DNA from: Flavobacteriaceae bacterium
GTDB taxonomy: Bacteria > Bacteroidota > Bacteroidia > Flavobacteriales > Flavobacteriaceae
Reading direction: 5' to 3'
DNA length: 36,125 nt
Assembly: GCA_029249225.1 (NCBI GenBank)
Contig: JAQWHT010000079.1
Span: 1-36,125 of the forward strand
Below, piece after piece: positions 15,835 to 22,967 of the stretch. Below the pieces are notes generated by a model. It searched no databases and had not been told where the DNA came from. It worked only from the letters and a program-made list of their open reading frames with translations. Position 1 is the stretch's first letter; every line of letters starts with the position of its first letter. A program made the translations under genes and the position numbers.

Positions 15835-15869
15835 AACACCTCCTTTTTAAATAATATAAATCAGGTGTT
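15835..15869. repeat. 7-bp inverted repeat at the upstream edge of the cas9 relic
   Basis: AACACCT (15835-15841) and AGGTGTT (15863-15869) flank 21 AT-rich bases, just beyond the point where Cas9 homology stops. It could be a decayed terminator or a scar of the deletion that removed the 5' part of cas9. On the minus strand the second arm includes AAGGAGGT, a perfect Shine-Dalgarno-like string, but only short peptides follow it. Confidence 0.4.
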
Positions 15870-15928
15870 GATATTGTGTTGTTTTCGGTTACTATTTAGT
15901 AATATTTGGGTTTTTTGATAAGACTTTG

Positions 15929-15950
15929 ATTGTAGGTATTTTCCTACAAT
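15929..15950. repeat. 8-bp inverted repeat upstream of the NqrM-like gene
   Basis: ATTGTAGG-TATTTT-CCTACAAT is a perfect 8-bp stem with a 6-nt loop, about 36 bp upstream of the predicted -7 element. No T-run follows on either strand, so an operator is as likely as a terminator. Confidence 0.4.
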
Positions 15951-15985
15951 TAGAAGCAGTTTAAGTAGGTTCTAATAAAGATTAG

Positions 15986-15993
15986 TATTTTTG
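15986..15993 (+). promoter_or_regulatory. -7 promoter element for the NqrM-like/sigma/Nramp-like operon
   Basis: TATTTTTG fits TAnnTTTG and lies 18 nt before the ATG at 16012. A weak -33 candidate, TTTA, is at 15960-15963 (22-nt spacer). Confidence 0.5.
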
Positions 15994-16011
15994 AAGTTCA
16001 ATTGAAACTTC

Positions 16012-16218
16012 ATGGAGCTTTTTTTAATCACATTTGGCCTTTTATTTCTTGCTTTTGCTGGAATCTCGATCAAAATATGGGCGAAGAAAAATGGAGAGTT
16101 TGCGGGTACTTGTGCCAGTCAAAGTCCTTTTCTCAATAAAGACAATCAACCCTGTGGACTATGCGGAAAAATGCCTGAAGAAGCAGATTGTAAAAATCCA
16201 GCACCCCTCAACAATTAA
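16012..16218 (+). CDS. Small membrane-anchored cysteine protein, NqrM-like
   Basis: 68 residues: one N-terminal membrane helix (about 2-23), then a short tail with four cysteines (Cys34, Cys48, Cys51, Cys60) in the pattern GTCASQSPFLNKDNQPCGLC. A single helix followed by a four-Cys tail resembles NqrM (DUF539), the small protein needed to insert the Fe centre of the sodium-translocating NADH:quinone reductase. Many Flavobacteriaceae carry this protein under the label 'membrane or secreted protein'. The NqrM link is inferred from architecture; no nqr gene is in the window. It is followed 14 bp later by the sigma factor gene. Confidence 0.75.
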   Translation: MELFLITFGLLFLAFAGISIKIWAKKNGEFAGTCASQSPFLNKDNQPCGLCGKMPEEADCKNPAPLNN

Positions 16219-16232
16219 GAAACTATTTGTCA

Positions 16233-16781
16233 ATGTATCGGGAAAAAGAAGTTATTGATAAAGCAAAAGCAAATGACCAACTTGCCTTCAATACCCTTTT
16301 CAATAAATATTGGGATCCCGTGTATTCTTTTTTGGTTTCTAGGACTGCTGATCCCACGAATGCTGAAGAGCTTGCTATAGAAACTTTTTCTAAAGCATTT
16401 GATCGAATAGAGAGCTTTGATAACAAATTAGCATTTGTTTCTTGGATAATGACCATTGCAAAAAATCATCACATTGATAAATTCAGGAGTTCAAAAAAAC
16501 AATCAGAAAAAACAAATCAAGTTTCAGACTTTAATTCACACGAAATCACAAGTCTTGAACCTTCACCTGAAGAACTCTTAATTTCAAATCAGGATTTGGA
16601 TCATGTTTTGATACAAATAAAATCATTAAAAAAAGACTACAGAACCATTCTCAAACTTCGATACTTTGATGATTTGACCCTTAAACAAATCGAACAAGTT
16701 TTAGATGAGTCTGCATCTACAGTCAGAGTCAAACTGTTTAGAGCTAAAAAAATGCTAGCAAATAAATTAAATCGTGAGTAA
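16233..16781 (+). CDS. ECF-type RNA polymerase sigma factor
   Basis: 182 residues from ATG 16233 (the frame also opens at TTG 16227). Sigma region 2 spans about 10-85: DQLAFNTLFNKYWDPVYSFL, AEELAIETFSKAF and SWIMTIAKNHHIDKFR, the -10-binding helix. Region 4 spans about 125-178: DYRTILKLRYFDDLTLKQI followed by the helix-turn-helix ESASTVRVKLFRAKKML. No anti-sigma gene follows; instead the downstream transporter starts inside the last codons (8-bp overlap), so the two are translationally coupled. Signal and regulon are unknown; the transporter may be a target or act in sensing. Confidence 0.93.
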   Translation: MYREKEVIDKAKANDQLAFNTLFNKYWDPVYSFLVSRTADPTNAEELAIETFSKAFDRIESFDNKLAFVSWIMTIAKNHHIDKFRSSKKQSEKTNQVSDFNSHEITSLEPSPEELLISNQDLDHVLIQIKSLKKDYRTILKLRYFDDLTLKQIEQVLDESASTVRVKLFRAKKMLANKLNRE

Positions 16782-17985
16782 ATTCAACTTATCCAAATTA
16801 GGTCCTGGCCTTTTGTTTGCAGGAGCCGCTATCGGAGTTTCCCACTTAGTTCAATCTACTCGTGCTGGTGCAGATTTTGGCTGGGGGTTAGTCTGGGCAT
16901 TGTTATTGATCAATTTATTTAAATATCCATTTTTTCAATATGGCCCTCGGTACGCTCAGGCAACCGGAGAAACCCTTCTCGATGGGTATTTTAAATTAGG
17001 GAAAGGGTATCTGTGGGTGTATTTTATTTTGAACATAGCAACTATGTTTACAATTCAAAGTGCTGTGACTATTGTTACAGCTGGCCTAGCCTCAACTCTT
17101 TTTGGATTGACATCAAACATTGTTACTTGGGGAATCATTATTACCCTTTCTTGTAGTGTAATTCTCATTCTCGGGAAATATCAGTGGCTTGACAAACTGA
17201 TCAAGGTAATTATGGTCACTTTAGCGATCAGTAGTATTTTAGCCGTAAGTGTTGCTTTTGCAAAAAACGATACCCCTTTGTCATTTCAACAAGTGTTCCC
17301 TGATTCTTCGGGACTACTCTTTCTTATTGCCTTTTTAGGTTGGATGCCTGCTCCTCTAGATATTTCGATTTGGCATTCAATCTGGACCATAGAAAAAAAC
17401 AAAACACAAGCTAATAATTCACTGAGAGATAGTCTGTTTGATTTTAATGTGGGCTACATTGCTACTATTCTACTCGCTCTTTGTTTTTTAGGATTAGGAG
17501 CATTGGTCATGTTTGGATCAGGATCGCAGTTTTCAAATCAAGGGGGTGAATTCGCTCAACAATTAATTGAACTTTACACCAGTAACCTAGGCCAGGCTGC
17601 CTATGGAATTATAGGTATTGCCGCCTTTACTACTATGCTAAGCACAACGCTAACTACCTTGGATGCATCTCCAAGAGCAATGTCTAAAACCATTCAATTA
17701 CTTTTTTCCAAAGAAAAAAATTACTACCTCCCTTGGATGATCATACTCACTTTTGGTACAGCAGCGATTTTCCTTTTTCTGCTTTCCGAAATGGGACAGT
17801 TAGTTCAAATTGCAACTGTCCTTTCTTTTATGACCGCTCCTCTTTATTCTTTTTTAAACTACCGTTTAGTCATAAGTAAAGCTATGCCAAAAGAACATCA
17901 ACCTAAAAAAGGATTGCGAATCTTAAGTGTTGTAGGAATCTTATTCTTAACTGGATTTACCCTCTTTTATCTTTTGAGTCTCTAA
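16774..17985 (+). CDS. Non-canonical Nramp-like metal ion transporter
   Basis: 403 residues with about 11 membrane helices. It starts with GTG at 16774 inside the end of the sigma gene. The first helix begins LGPGLLFAGAAIGVSHLVQS followed by TRAGADFGWGLVW, clearly aligned to the Nramp start GPGFL..DPGN..T..QAGA..G. The metal-coordinating DPGN is replaced by GVSH, so both the Asp and the Asn ligand are missing. The TM6 motif MPHN is likewise altered (LGWMPAPLDISIWHS). It is therefore probably an Nramp-fold carrier with different ion choice, or not a Mn/Fe importer at all. lipA follows with its own promoter. Confidence 0.82.
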   Translation: MSKFNLSKLGPGLLFAGAAIGVSHLVQSTRAGADFGWGLVWALLLINLFKYPFFQYGPRYAQATGETLLDGYFKLGKGYLWVYFILNIATMFTIQSAVTIVTAGLASTLFGLTSNIVTWGIIITLSCSVILILGKYQWLDKLIKVIMVTLAISSILAVSVAFAKNDTPLSFQQVFPDSSGLLFLIAFLGWMPAPLDISIWHSIWTIEKNKTQANNSLRDSLFDFNVGYIATILLALCFLGLGALVMFGSGSQFSNQGGEFAQQLIELYTSNLGQAAYGIIGIAAFTTMLSTTLTTLDASPRAMSKTIQLLFSKEKNYYLPWMIILTFGTAAIFLFLLSEMGQLVQIATVLSFMTAPLYSFLNYRLVISKAMPKEHQPKKGLRILSVVGILFLTGFTLFYLLSL

Positions 17986-18004
17986 ATAAGAGTTTGTATC
18001 TTTG
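17973..18004 (+). promoter_or_regulatory. Bacteroidota -33/-7 promoter of lipA
   Basis: TTTG at 17973-17976 and TATCTTTG at 17997-18004 (TAnnTTTG) with a 20-nt spacer match the full Bacteroidota promoter. Initiation would fall near 18010, so the TTG at 18002 cannot be the lipA start and ATG 18020 is supported. Confidence 0.7.
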
Positions 18005-18019
18005 CACAAAAGAAGGACG

Positions 18020-18889
18020 ATGGAGGTAAAAGAAAAACAAGTTAAGCATCAAAAAAAACCAGACTGGATTCGTGTAAAACTCCCTACAGGGAAAAAATAT
18101 ACCGAACTCCGAGGACTGGTTGACAAGTATAAATTAAATACAATTTGCACCTCTGGTAGCTGTCCCAATATGGGTGAGTGTTGGGCAGAAGGAACCGCCA
18201 CCTTCATGATTTTGGGTAACATTTGTACCCGCTCTTGTGGGTTTTGTGGGGTCCAAACTGGAAGACCTAGCTCCGTAGATTGGGCTGAACCTGAAAAAGT
18301 TGCCAATTCCATTAAAATAATGAACATTAAACACGCGGTTATCACCTCTGTAGACCGTGATGACTTAAAAGATATGGGCTCCATTATTTGGGCTGAAACT
18401 GTGAATGCAGTCAGAAGAATAAGTCCTCAAACTACAATGGAAACCCTTATTCCAGACTTTCAGGGAAATACTAGAAACATTGACCGCATCATTAAGGTCG
18501 CACCTGAAGTTGTTTCTCATAATATTGAAACTGTTAGAAGACTTACGCGAAAAGTTCGTGTTCAGGCAAAATATGACACCAGCCTTGAAGTACTTCGATA
18601 TCTGAAAGAAGAGGGAATTGAAAGAACTAAGTCAGGTATTATGCTGGGTCTTGGAGAAAAAGAAGACGAAGTTATGGAAGCCCTTCATGATTTAAGAAAA
18701 GTTAATGTTGATGTTGTAACTATCGGTCAATATTTACAACCGAGTAAAAAACACCTTCCCGTTCAGCAATTTATCACTCCAGATGTTTTCAAGAAGTTGG
18801 AGGTTTTTGCTTTAGATTTAGGCTTCAGACATGTTGAAAGTGGACCTTTAGTAAGATCTTCGTATAAAGCACATAAACACATTGCTTAA
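18020..18889 (+). CDS. lipA: Lipoyl synthase LipA
   Basis: 289 residues from ATG 18020. It inserts two sulfur atoms into octanoyl groups on lipoyl domains (pyruvate and 2-oxoglutarate dehydrogenases, GcvH) by radical SAM chemistry. Both iron-sulfur clusters are visible: the auxiliary cluster [12 protein letters not shown] (Cys43, Cys48, Cys54) and the radical-SAM cluster CTRSCGFC (Cys69, Cys73, Cys76). The C-terminal RSSY segment carries the Ser that ligates the auxiliary cluster. [13 protein letters not shown] and [13 protein letters not shown] are further signatures. A purine-rich AGAAGGA lies immediately before the ATG, unusually close. It is convergent with lpxK and shares TTAA at the stops. 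Confidence 0.97.
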   Translation: MEVKEKQVKHQKKPDWIRVKLPTGKKYTELRGLVDKYKLNTICTSGSCPNMGECWAEGTATFMILGNICTRSCGFCGVQTGRPSSVDWAEPEKVANSIKIMNIKHAVITSVDRDDLKDMGSIIWAETVNAVRRISPQTTMETLIPDFQGNTRNIDRIIKVAPEVVSHNIETVRRLTRKVRVQAKYDTSLEVLRYLKEEGIERTKSGIMLGLGEKEDEVMEALHDLRKVNVDVVTIGQYLQPSKKHLPVQQFITPDVFKKLEVFALDLGFRHVESGPLVRSSYKAHKHIA

Positions 18890-19899
18890 AGACTTCTATT
18901 TAAATATTCTTTGAATTGAGTCTCCATTATTGGATTGATAAATTCCATGGTGATGGGTAGGTAAAAAAGACTATTGTTTTCAATTAGTGGATTTAAGCGT
19001 GTAAAATCTTTTTCAGTAGTAAGTATAGTTCCATGCTTGTTCAACATATTGATTCTTGAAAGATCATTCGGAGTGAAAATATGATGGTCTGAAAATTCAA
19101 GATGATGAAATTTTAAATTCAACTCTTTCAAATACTTTACGAGCGGAGAGGGGTTCGCAATCCCTGTTACAAGTACAAAATTGTTTTTCAATTCTTTCAA
19201 CGGAAGCTCAGTGATTGTGTTTTTAATTAATCTACTGTATTTTATTCTGGTGAAAAACAGTTTTTGATCAGGATTCAAATTCAATTTTCGTGTAAAGAGA
19301 TCCATCTGTACTTGAGTCAAATTCATTGGACATTTTGTAACAAAAATCATTTTAGCTCTTTGAGCTCCTGATTTCAATTCTCTTAAATTTCCCACAGGTA
19401 AAATCGAATCCGAAAAATAAGGTTTATCAAAAGTTGTTGTCAAAATGATTAAAGAGGGGGTTATATACCGATGCTGTAAAACATCATCCAAAAGAATTAA
19501 ATCCAATTGACGATTCATTTGATTCAACCTATTCATTCCTTGAATTCTTTTTTCGGCAACTACCAGAGAGATATCAGAATATTTTGAGTGAAATTGAAAA
19601 GGTTCATCTCCAATAGTAGATGCTGAACTCGTTTGGTCTGCAACTACAACCCCACGGGTTATACGGCCAAACCCCCTGCTTAAAACCCCAATCTTAAAGT
19701 TTCTATGATAGTTTGAAATCAAATAGTCAATTACAACAGACTTCCCCGTTCCACCTACCGATAAATTCCCTACCCCAATGCTTGGAATTGAAATTTGATG
19801 ACTTTTTAAAATCCCCCAGTCAAATAATTTATTTCGAGTTGAGGTAGCTAGTCCATAAATTAAAGCCAATGGAAAGAGTAAAATTCGCCACGTATTCAT
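18886..19899 (-). CDS. lpxK: Tetraacyldisaccharide 4'-kinase LpxK
   Basis: 337 residues from ATG 19899. The frame extends to TTG 19932 and has another ATG at 19905, but [16 protein letters not shown] matches the usual family start. It phosphorylates the 4' position of the lipid A disaccharide at the inner membrane. The N-terminal hydrophobic helix (about 5-20) is the membrane anchor, and the Walker A loop [11 protein letters not shown] (about 44-54) is unmistakable. [25 protein letters not shown] (catalytic Asp and Walker B area) and TTEKDFTRL are conserved. Its divergent neighbour is the Nif3 gene. Confidence 0.94.
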   Translation of the reverse strand: MNTWRILLFPLALIYGLATSTRNKLFDWGILKSHQISIPSIGVGNLSVGGTGKSVVIDYLISNYHRNFKIGVLSRGFGRITRGVVVADQTSSASTIGDEPFQFHSKYSDISLVVAEKRIQGMNRLNQMNRQLDLILLDDVLQHRYITPSLIILTTTFDKPYFSDSILPVGNLRELKSGAQRAKMIFVTKCPMNLTQVQMDLFTRKLNLNPDQKLFFTRIKYSRLIKNTITELPLKELKNNFVLVTGIANPSPLVKYLKELNLKFHHLEFSDHHIFTPNDLSRINMLNKHGTILTTEKDFTRLNPLIENNSLFYLPITMEFINPIMETQFKEYLNRSL

Positions 19900-19917
19900 G
19901 CCCATGAAGATAAATAT

Positions 19918-19925
19918 TATATTTG
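19918..19925 (+). promoter_or_regulatory. -7 promoter element for the Nif3 gene
   Basis: TATATTTG fits TAnnTTTG, 15 nt before the ATG at 19941. The -33 region lies within the start of lpxK and has no clear TTTG. Confidence 0.55.
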
Positions 19926-19940
19926 TGATCAATAGGTTCT

Positions 19941-21038
19941 ATGACAACGATAAAAAATATCATCAATATAGTGGATCAATGGGCTCCTCCTGCCTACGCA
20001 GAGGACTTTGACAATGTTGGATTATTAGTGGGAGATCCCTCTGGTGAGTGTTCTGGAATACTAGTTAGTCTCGATTGTATCGAAGGAGTAGTAGACGAAG
20101 CAATAACCGAAAAATGCAATTTAATTATTTGTTTTCATCCAATTATTTTTTCAGGTTTAAAAAAAATTACAGGTAAAGACTACGTAGAACGGGTGGTACT
20201 GAAAGCAATCCGACATGATATTGCTATTTTTGCATTACACACACGTTTAGATAATCATCCCGAAGGAGTAAATAAAGTTCTGATAGAAAAACTTGGTGTT
20301 TCAAATAGTAAAGTACTAATCCCTAAGCCCTCAGGAATTAAAAAACTGAATACTTATGTGCCAAAAGAACACAGTGGTAAAGTCCTTGAATCGTTGCATA
20401 AAGCCGGTGCTGGGGCACTTGGAAATTATTCTGATTGCAGTTTTACTTTAGAAGGTAGAGGACAATTTAAAGGAAATGAAGCGAGTACACCTCATCTAGG
20501 TAAGCCTCTAGAGAAAATTAATGTCGATGAAACTCAAATTCAAGTTGTCTTTGAATCTCATTTAAGTCCCTTGGTTGAAAAAGCTCTTTTAACTTCCCAC
20601 CCTTATGAGAATGTTGCTTTTGAAATCTATAGTCTTGACAATACCTTACCCAGTATAGGCATGGGGAGAATTGGCTCATTAAAGCAATCAATGGACGAGG
20701 AAATGTTTCTTAATTTGATTAAAACTAAACTCAATCCTAAAGGGATACGTCACAGTCCATTAATTGGAAGAAAAATACAAACTATTGCTGTTCTTGGTGG
20801 CTCTGGAAGTTTTGCCATCTCCCAAGCAAAACAACAAAAAGCAGATGCTTTCATCACTGCCGACTTGAAATATCATCAATTTTATCAGGGTGAAACAGAA
20901 GTATTACTCATAGATGTTGGACATTATGAAAGTGAGCAGTTTACCAAAAATCTGATATTTGATTATCTTATCAAAAAAATGCCTAATTTTGCAATCGTTT
21001 TATCACGCACAAAAACAAATCCTGTTAATTATTTTTAA
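19941..21038 (+). CDS. Nif3-like dinuclear metal centre protein (YqfO type)
   Basis: 365 residues, the long YqfO form: two Nif3 halves (about 1-125 and 240-365) separated by a PII/CutA-like insert (about 130-235, beginning LNTYVPKEHSGKVLESLHKAGAG). Metal ligands are visible in CFHPIIFSG (His66; the preceding residue of the usual HHP is Phe), HTRLDNHPEG (His100, Asp104) and the C-terminal DVGHYESE. Family members form hexameric toroids. The role is debated: they are often annotated as GTP cyclohydrolase I type 2 homologs, though this activity is doubtful. The coiled-coil protein gene follows after 2 bp, an arrangement conserved in many Bacteroidota. Confidence 0.93.
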   Translation: MTTIKNIINIVDQWAPPAYAEDFDNVGLLVGDPSGECSGILVSLDCIEGVVDEAITEKCNLIICFHPIIFSGLKKITGKDYVERVVLKAIRHDIAIFALHTRLDNHPEGVNKVLIEKLGVSNSKVLIPKPSGIKKLNTYVPKEHSGKVLESLHKAGAGALGNYSDCSFTLEGRGQFKGNEASTPHLGKPLEKINVDETQIQVVFESHLSPLVEKALLTSHPYENVAFEIYSLDNTLPSIGMGRIGSLKQSMDEEMFLNLIKTKLNPKGIRHSPLIGRKIQTIAVLGGSGSFAISQAKQQKADAFITADLKYHQFYQGETEVLLIDVGHYESEQFTKNLIFDYLIKKMPNFAIVLSRTKTNPVNYF

Positions 21039-21040
21039 TT

Positions 21041-21817
21041 ATGGCTAAAAAAACTGAAGTAACTGTCGAAAAAAAATTGAGAGCCCTTTATGACTTACAA
21101 CTCATTGACTCTCGTATCGATGAAATTAAAAATTTAAGAGGAGAACTTCCTTTGGAAGTAGAAGATCTAGAAAATGAAATTGCTGGACTCAATACCCGAT
21201 TAGATAAAGTCAAAGCTGAGGTTAAAGAAGATGAACATGAGATATCAGATCACAAACAAACGATTGAGACAGCGAAAGAATTATTGAAAAAATACGAAGA
21301 GAAACTTAAAAATGTTCGTAACAATAGAGAATATAATTCTATTGTAAAAGAACAAGAGTTTCAAGAGTTAGAGATACAACTTGCCGATAAAAAGATAAAG
21401 GAACACAAAGCTAGAATTGAACAGAAGCAAGAATCTTTATATGGCATTAACGAACGTCTCGAAGAACGTAATGCTCACCTGAAAGCAAAAAAAGGTGAAC
21501 TTGATGCAATACTCAAGGAGACACATAAAGAGGAGGATTTATTGCAAAAAAAATCTTCTGAGTTTGAAAAGCAAATCGAAGAACGATTAATTTCTGCATA
21601 CAAACGAATCAGAGGAAGTGTAAAAAACGGCTTGGCGATTGTTCCTGTAGAGCGTGGTGCTTCTGGAGGTTCATACTTTTCTATTCCGCCTCAAGTTCAA
21701 CTCGAAATTGCCTCAAGAAGCAAAATAATTATGGACGAACACAGTGGCCGTATACTTGTTGATCCAGAACTCGCAAAAGAAGAACAAGCTAAGATTAAAA
21801 AATTAATTGGTGCTTAA
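21041..21817 (+). CDS. Coiled-coil 'C4 zinc ribbon' family protein with all zinc cysteines lost
   Basis: 258 residues. About residues 10-190 form a long antiparallel coiled coil rich in Glu and Lys, with the conserved KNVRNNREYNSIVKE turn. The C-terminus aligns with the zinc ribbon of the family, normally ACGGCF...IPPQ...CEHCGRIL. Here it reads ASGGSYFSIPPQVQLEIASR and then IIMDEHSGRILVDPE: the four cysteines have become Ser, Ser, Asp and Ser, while the scaffold (GG, IPPQ, GRILVDP) is kept. The protein should fold without zinc. It is co-transcribed with Nif3 (2-bp gap). The family's role is unclear; nucleic-acid binding has been suggested. Confidence 0.9.
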   Translation: MAKKTEVTVEKKLRALYDLQLIDSRIDEIKNLRGELPLEVEDLENEIAGLNTRLDKVKAEVKEDEHEISDHKQTIETAKELLKKYEEKLKNVRNNREYNSIVKEQEFQELEIQLADKKIKEHKARIEQKQESLYGINERLEERNAHLKAKKGELDAILKETHKEEDLLQKKSSEFEKQIEERLISAYKRIRGSVKNGLAIVPVERGASGGSYFSIPPQVQLEIASRSKIIMDEHSGRILVDPELAKEEQAKIKKLIGA

Positions 21818-21823
21818 ACCTCT

Positions 21824-22255
21824 TTACTCCCAATAGTCATACACCAATACAGACTCTGTTAAGGGTACAAATAATTTTACAAAATTTTGGTGAATAGGAT
21901 GAGGCAAATATATACTGTCTCTGTCTACAGCCTTGTTAAACTTCATGGTTAGGCTATGTGTATACCCCTTATTAAGACCTTCTGGAGAAGTATTCTGACC
22001 AAAATTCAATTCTTCCACACCTTCTATTTGCTGTAAACTATAAGCTCCGTCTGAAACCAACTGTAAATCACTTGAACTTATTGAGGGCTGAAACTGAATA
22101 AGCACCAAATGGATTAATTTTTTGGAATCTGATCGATGAGTCCTATCTGTAGTTTTTTGATTAGTGACATGAAAAAAGCCAACTAAAAAAGTGATGCTAT
22201 AGAAAACAGCCAAAATCAAAAAAGAAAGACGATCAGTAACTCCAATTTTTTTCAC
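21824..22255 (-). CDS. Membrane-anchored Dabb (stress-responsive A/B barrel) protein
   Basis: 143 residues, GTG start. A membrane helix at about 10-28 (LSFLILAVFYSITFLVGFFH) anchors or exports the rest. Residues about 47-140 resemble a Dabb dimeric alpha/beta-barrel: LIHLVLIQFQP as first strand, IEGVEELNFGQNTSPEG, YTHSLTMKF, HPIHQNFVKLFVPL as the last helix, then VLVYDYWE. Dabb proteins are ferredoxin-like dimers of mostly unknown function. The stop lies 6 bp from that of the convergent coiled-coil gene. A long hairpin with a T-run (22309-22391) lies about 54-136 nt upstream and could be a leader structure. Confidence 0.8.
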   Translation of the reverse strand: MKKIGVTDRLSFLILAVFYSITFLVGFFHVTNQKTTDRTHRSDSKKLIHLVLIQFQPSISSSDLQLVSDGAYSLQQIEGVEELNFGQNTSPEGLNKGYTHSLTMKFNKAVDRDSIYLPHPIHQNFVKLFVPLTESVLVYDYWE

Positions 22256-22787
22256 GAGGTAAATTTTATCTAATGTATTACTTATAAAACTAAGATAAAA
22301 TGTAGAGAAAAAAAATCTGCCCGTTAACTAAGAGTTTTTATCAAACAATCTAAACTAAATATCAAAATGAAAAACAGACACGGGCAGATTACTAAAACCA
22401 AATTTATATATAAGACTACTTGAATCTTAAAAAGTTACATGGCCTAACCTTAAATTCTTGTTAAAATCTTATTTTATTGATTGTTGAAAGTCGCCAGAGT
22501 CTATGAAACGAAAAAAAACTCTTATTTAACCTACTCTTACTACAGATAACATCGGGGTATTATTAGGTGCTGGAATTACTAACTTAAGATTCAAACTAGC
22601 GCTAGGATTGATGAGTGGTGCCTGGAACTATCTATTTTGAATACTGTGTGGAGGTGGGGAGGAATTAATCGGAGAGTGAATACATTAAAAAAACAATAAG
22701 AATCAGAAAATAATAAAACTACAGTAGTCGAAGTTTTAACACTAATACCACTGGTATCTTTTCCTTCTTTTATAAAATCTTTTCCAC
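22256..22787. other. 532-bp stretch without a recognisable gene
   Basis: It contains the long hairpin at 22309-22391 and otherwise AT-rich DNA. No frame here has a plausible start, ribosome site and family match. Small palindromes occur (CTAGCGCTAG near 22597-22606; ATACCAcTGGTAT near 22746-22758). A 36-codon open stretch near 22530-22640 looks membrane-like but has no start. No tmRNA, RNase P RNA or SRP RNA motif was recognised. It may be degraded intergenic sequence or hold an unrecognised small RNA. Confidence 0.5.
22309..22391 (-). terminator. Long terminator-like hairpin with 55-nt loop
   Basis: AATCTGCCCGT (22315-22325) and ACGGGCAGATT (22381-22391) are perfect 11-bp arms. A second internal stem GTTTTT/AAAAAC (22335-22340 with 22371-22376) lies inside. 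Read on the minus strand the structure ends in eight T (22309-22316), like an intrinsic terminator with an oversized loop. It stands upstream of the minus-strand Dabb gene, so it could end a transcript from the gene-poor region or work as an attenuator in that gene's leader. Confidence 0.55.
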
Positions 22788-22820
22788 AAAAAAACCCCAA
22801 CTAGTAGTTGGGGTTTTTTT
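22788..22820. terminator. Bidirectional intrinsic terminator after tRNA-Val
   Basis: A perfect 15-bp inverted repeat AAAAAAACCCCAACT / AGTTGGGGTTTTTTT with a 3-nt loop, giving T7 on both strands. It lies 4 nt from the 3' end of the minus-strand tRNA-Val. Confidence 0.92.
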
Positions 22821-22824
22821 GATG

Positions 22825-22899
22825 TGGGCGCTGAGGGATTCGAACCCCCGACCCCCTCGGTGTAAACGAGGTGCTCTGAACCAACTGAGCTAAGCGCCC
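22825..22899 (-). tRNA. tRNA-Val (anticodon TAC)
   Basis: A 75-nt cloverleaf on the minus strand. The acceptor GGGCGCT pairs with AGCGCCC, discriminator A. The D arm contains AGCTCAGTTGGTTCAGAGC, the anticodon arm is CTCGT-TTACACC-GAG with TAC, and the T arm has GGTTCGAATCC. CCA is not encoded. It is followed by a strong terminator and lies 68 bp downstream of folC. Confidence 0.96.
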
Positions 22900-22967
22900 A
22901 TTGTTTTTTCAATGAGATGGCAAATATAAAATATCTCAACTAATTCTCTACTATTCCTTCTCATATT

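Noticed and set aside
14163-16011. CRISPR array beside the cas9 relic
   Set aside because: No sequence of 25-47 bases recurs at regular spacing here or elsewhere in the window; only single inverted repeats are present.
22530-22640. Short plus-strand membrane-like stretch (IGVLLGAGITNLRF)
   Set aside because: Only about 36 codons between stops, no start codon or ribosome site, no family recognised. At most a relic.
22256-22787. tmRNA, RNase P RNA, SRP RNA or 6S RNA in the gene-poor stretch
   Set aside because: None of the conserved landmarks of the first three was seen, and 6S structure could not be supported by eye.
22742-22939. 65-codon minus-strand reading frame
   Set aside because: It runs through tRNA-Val and its terminator, so it is a chance frame.
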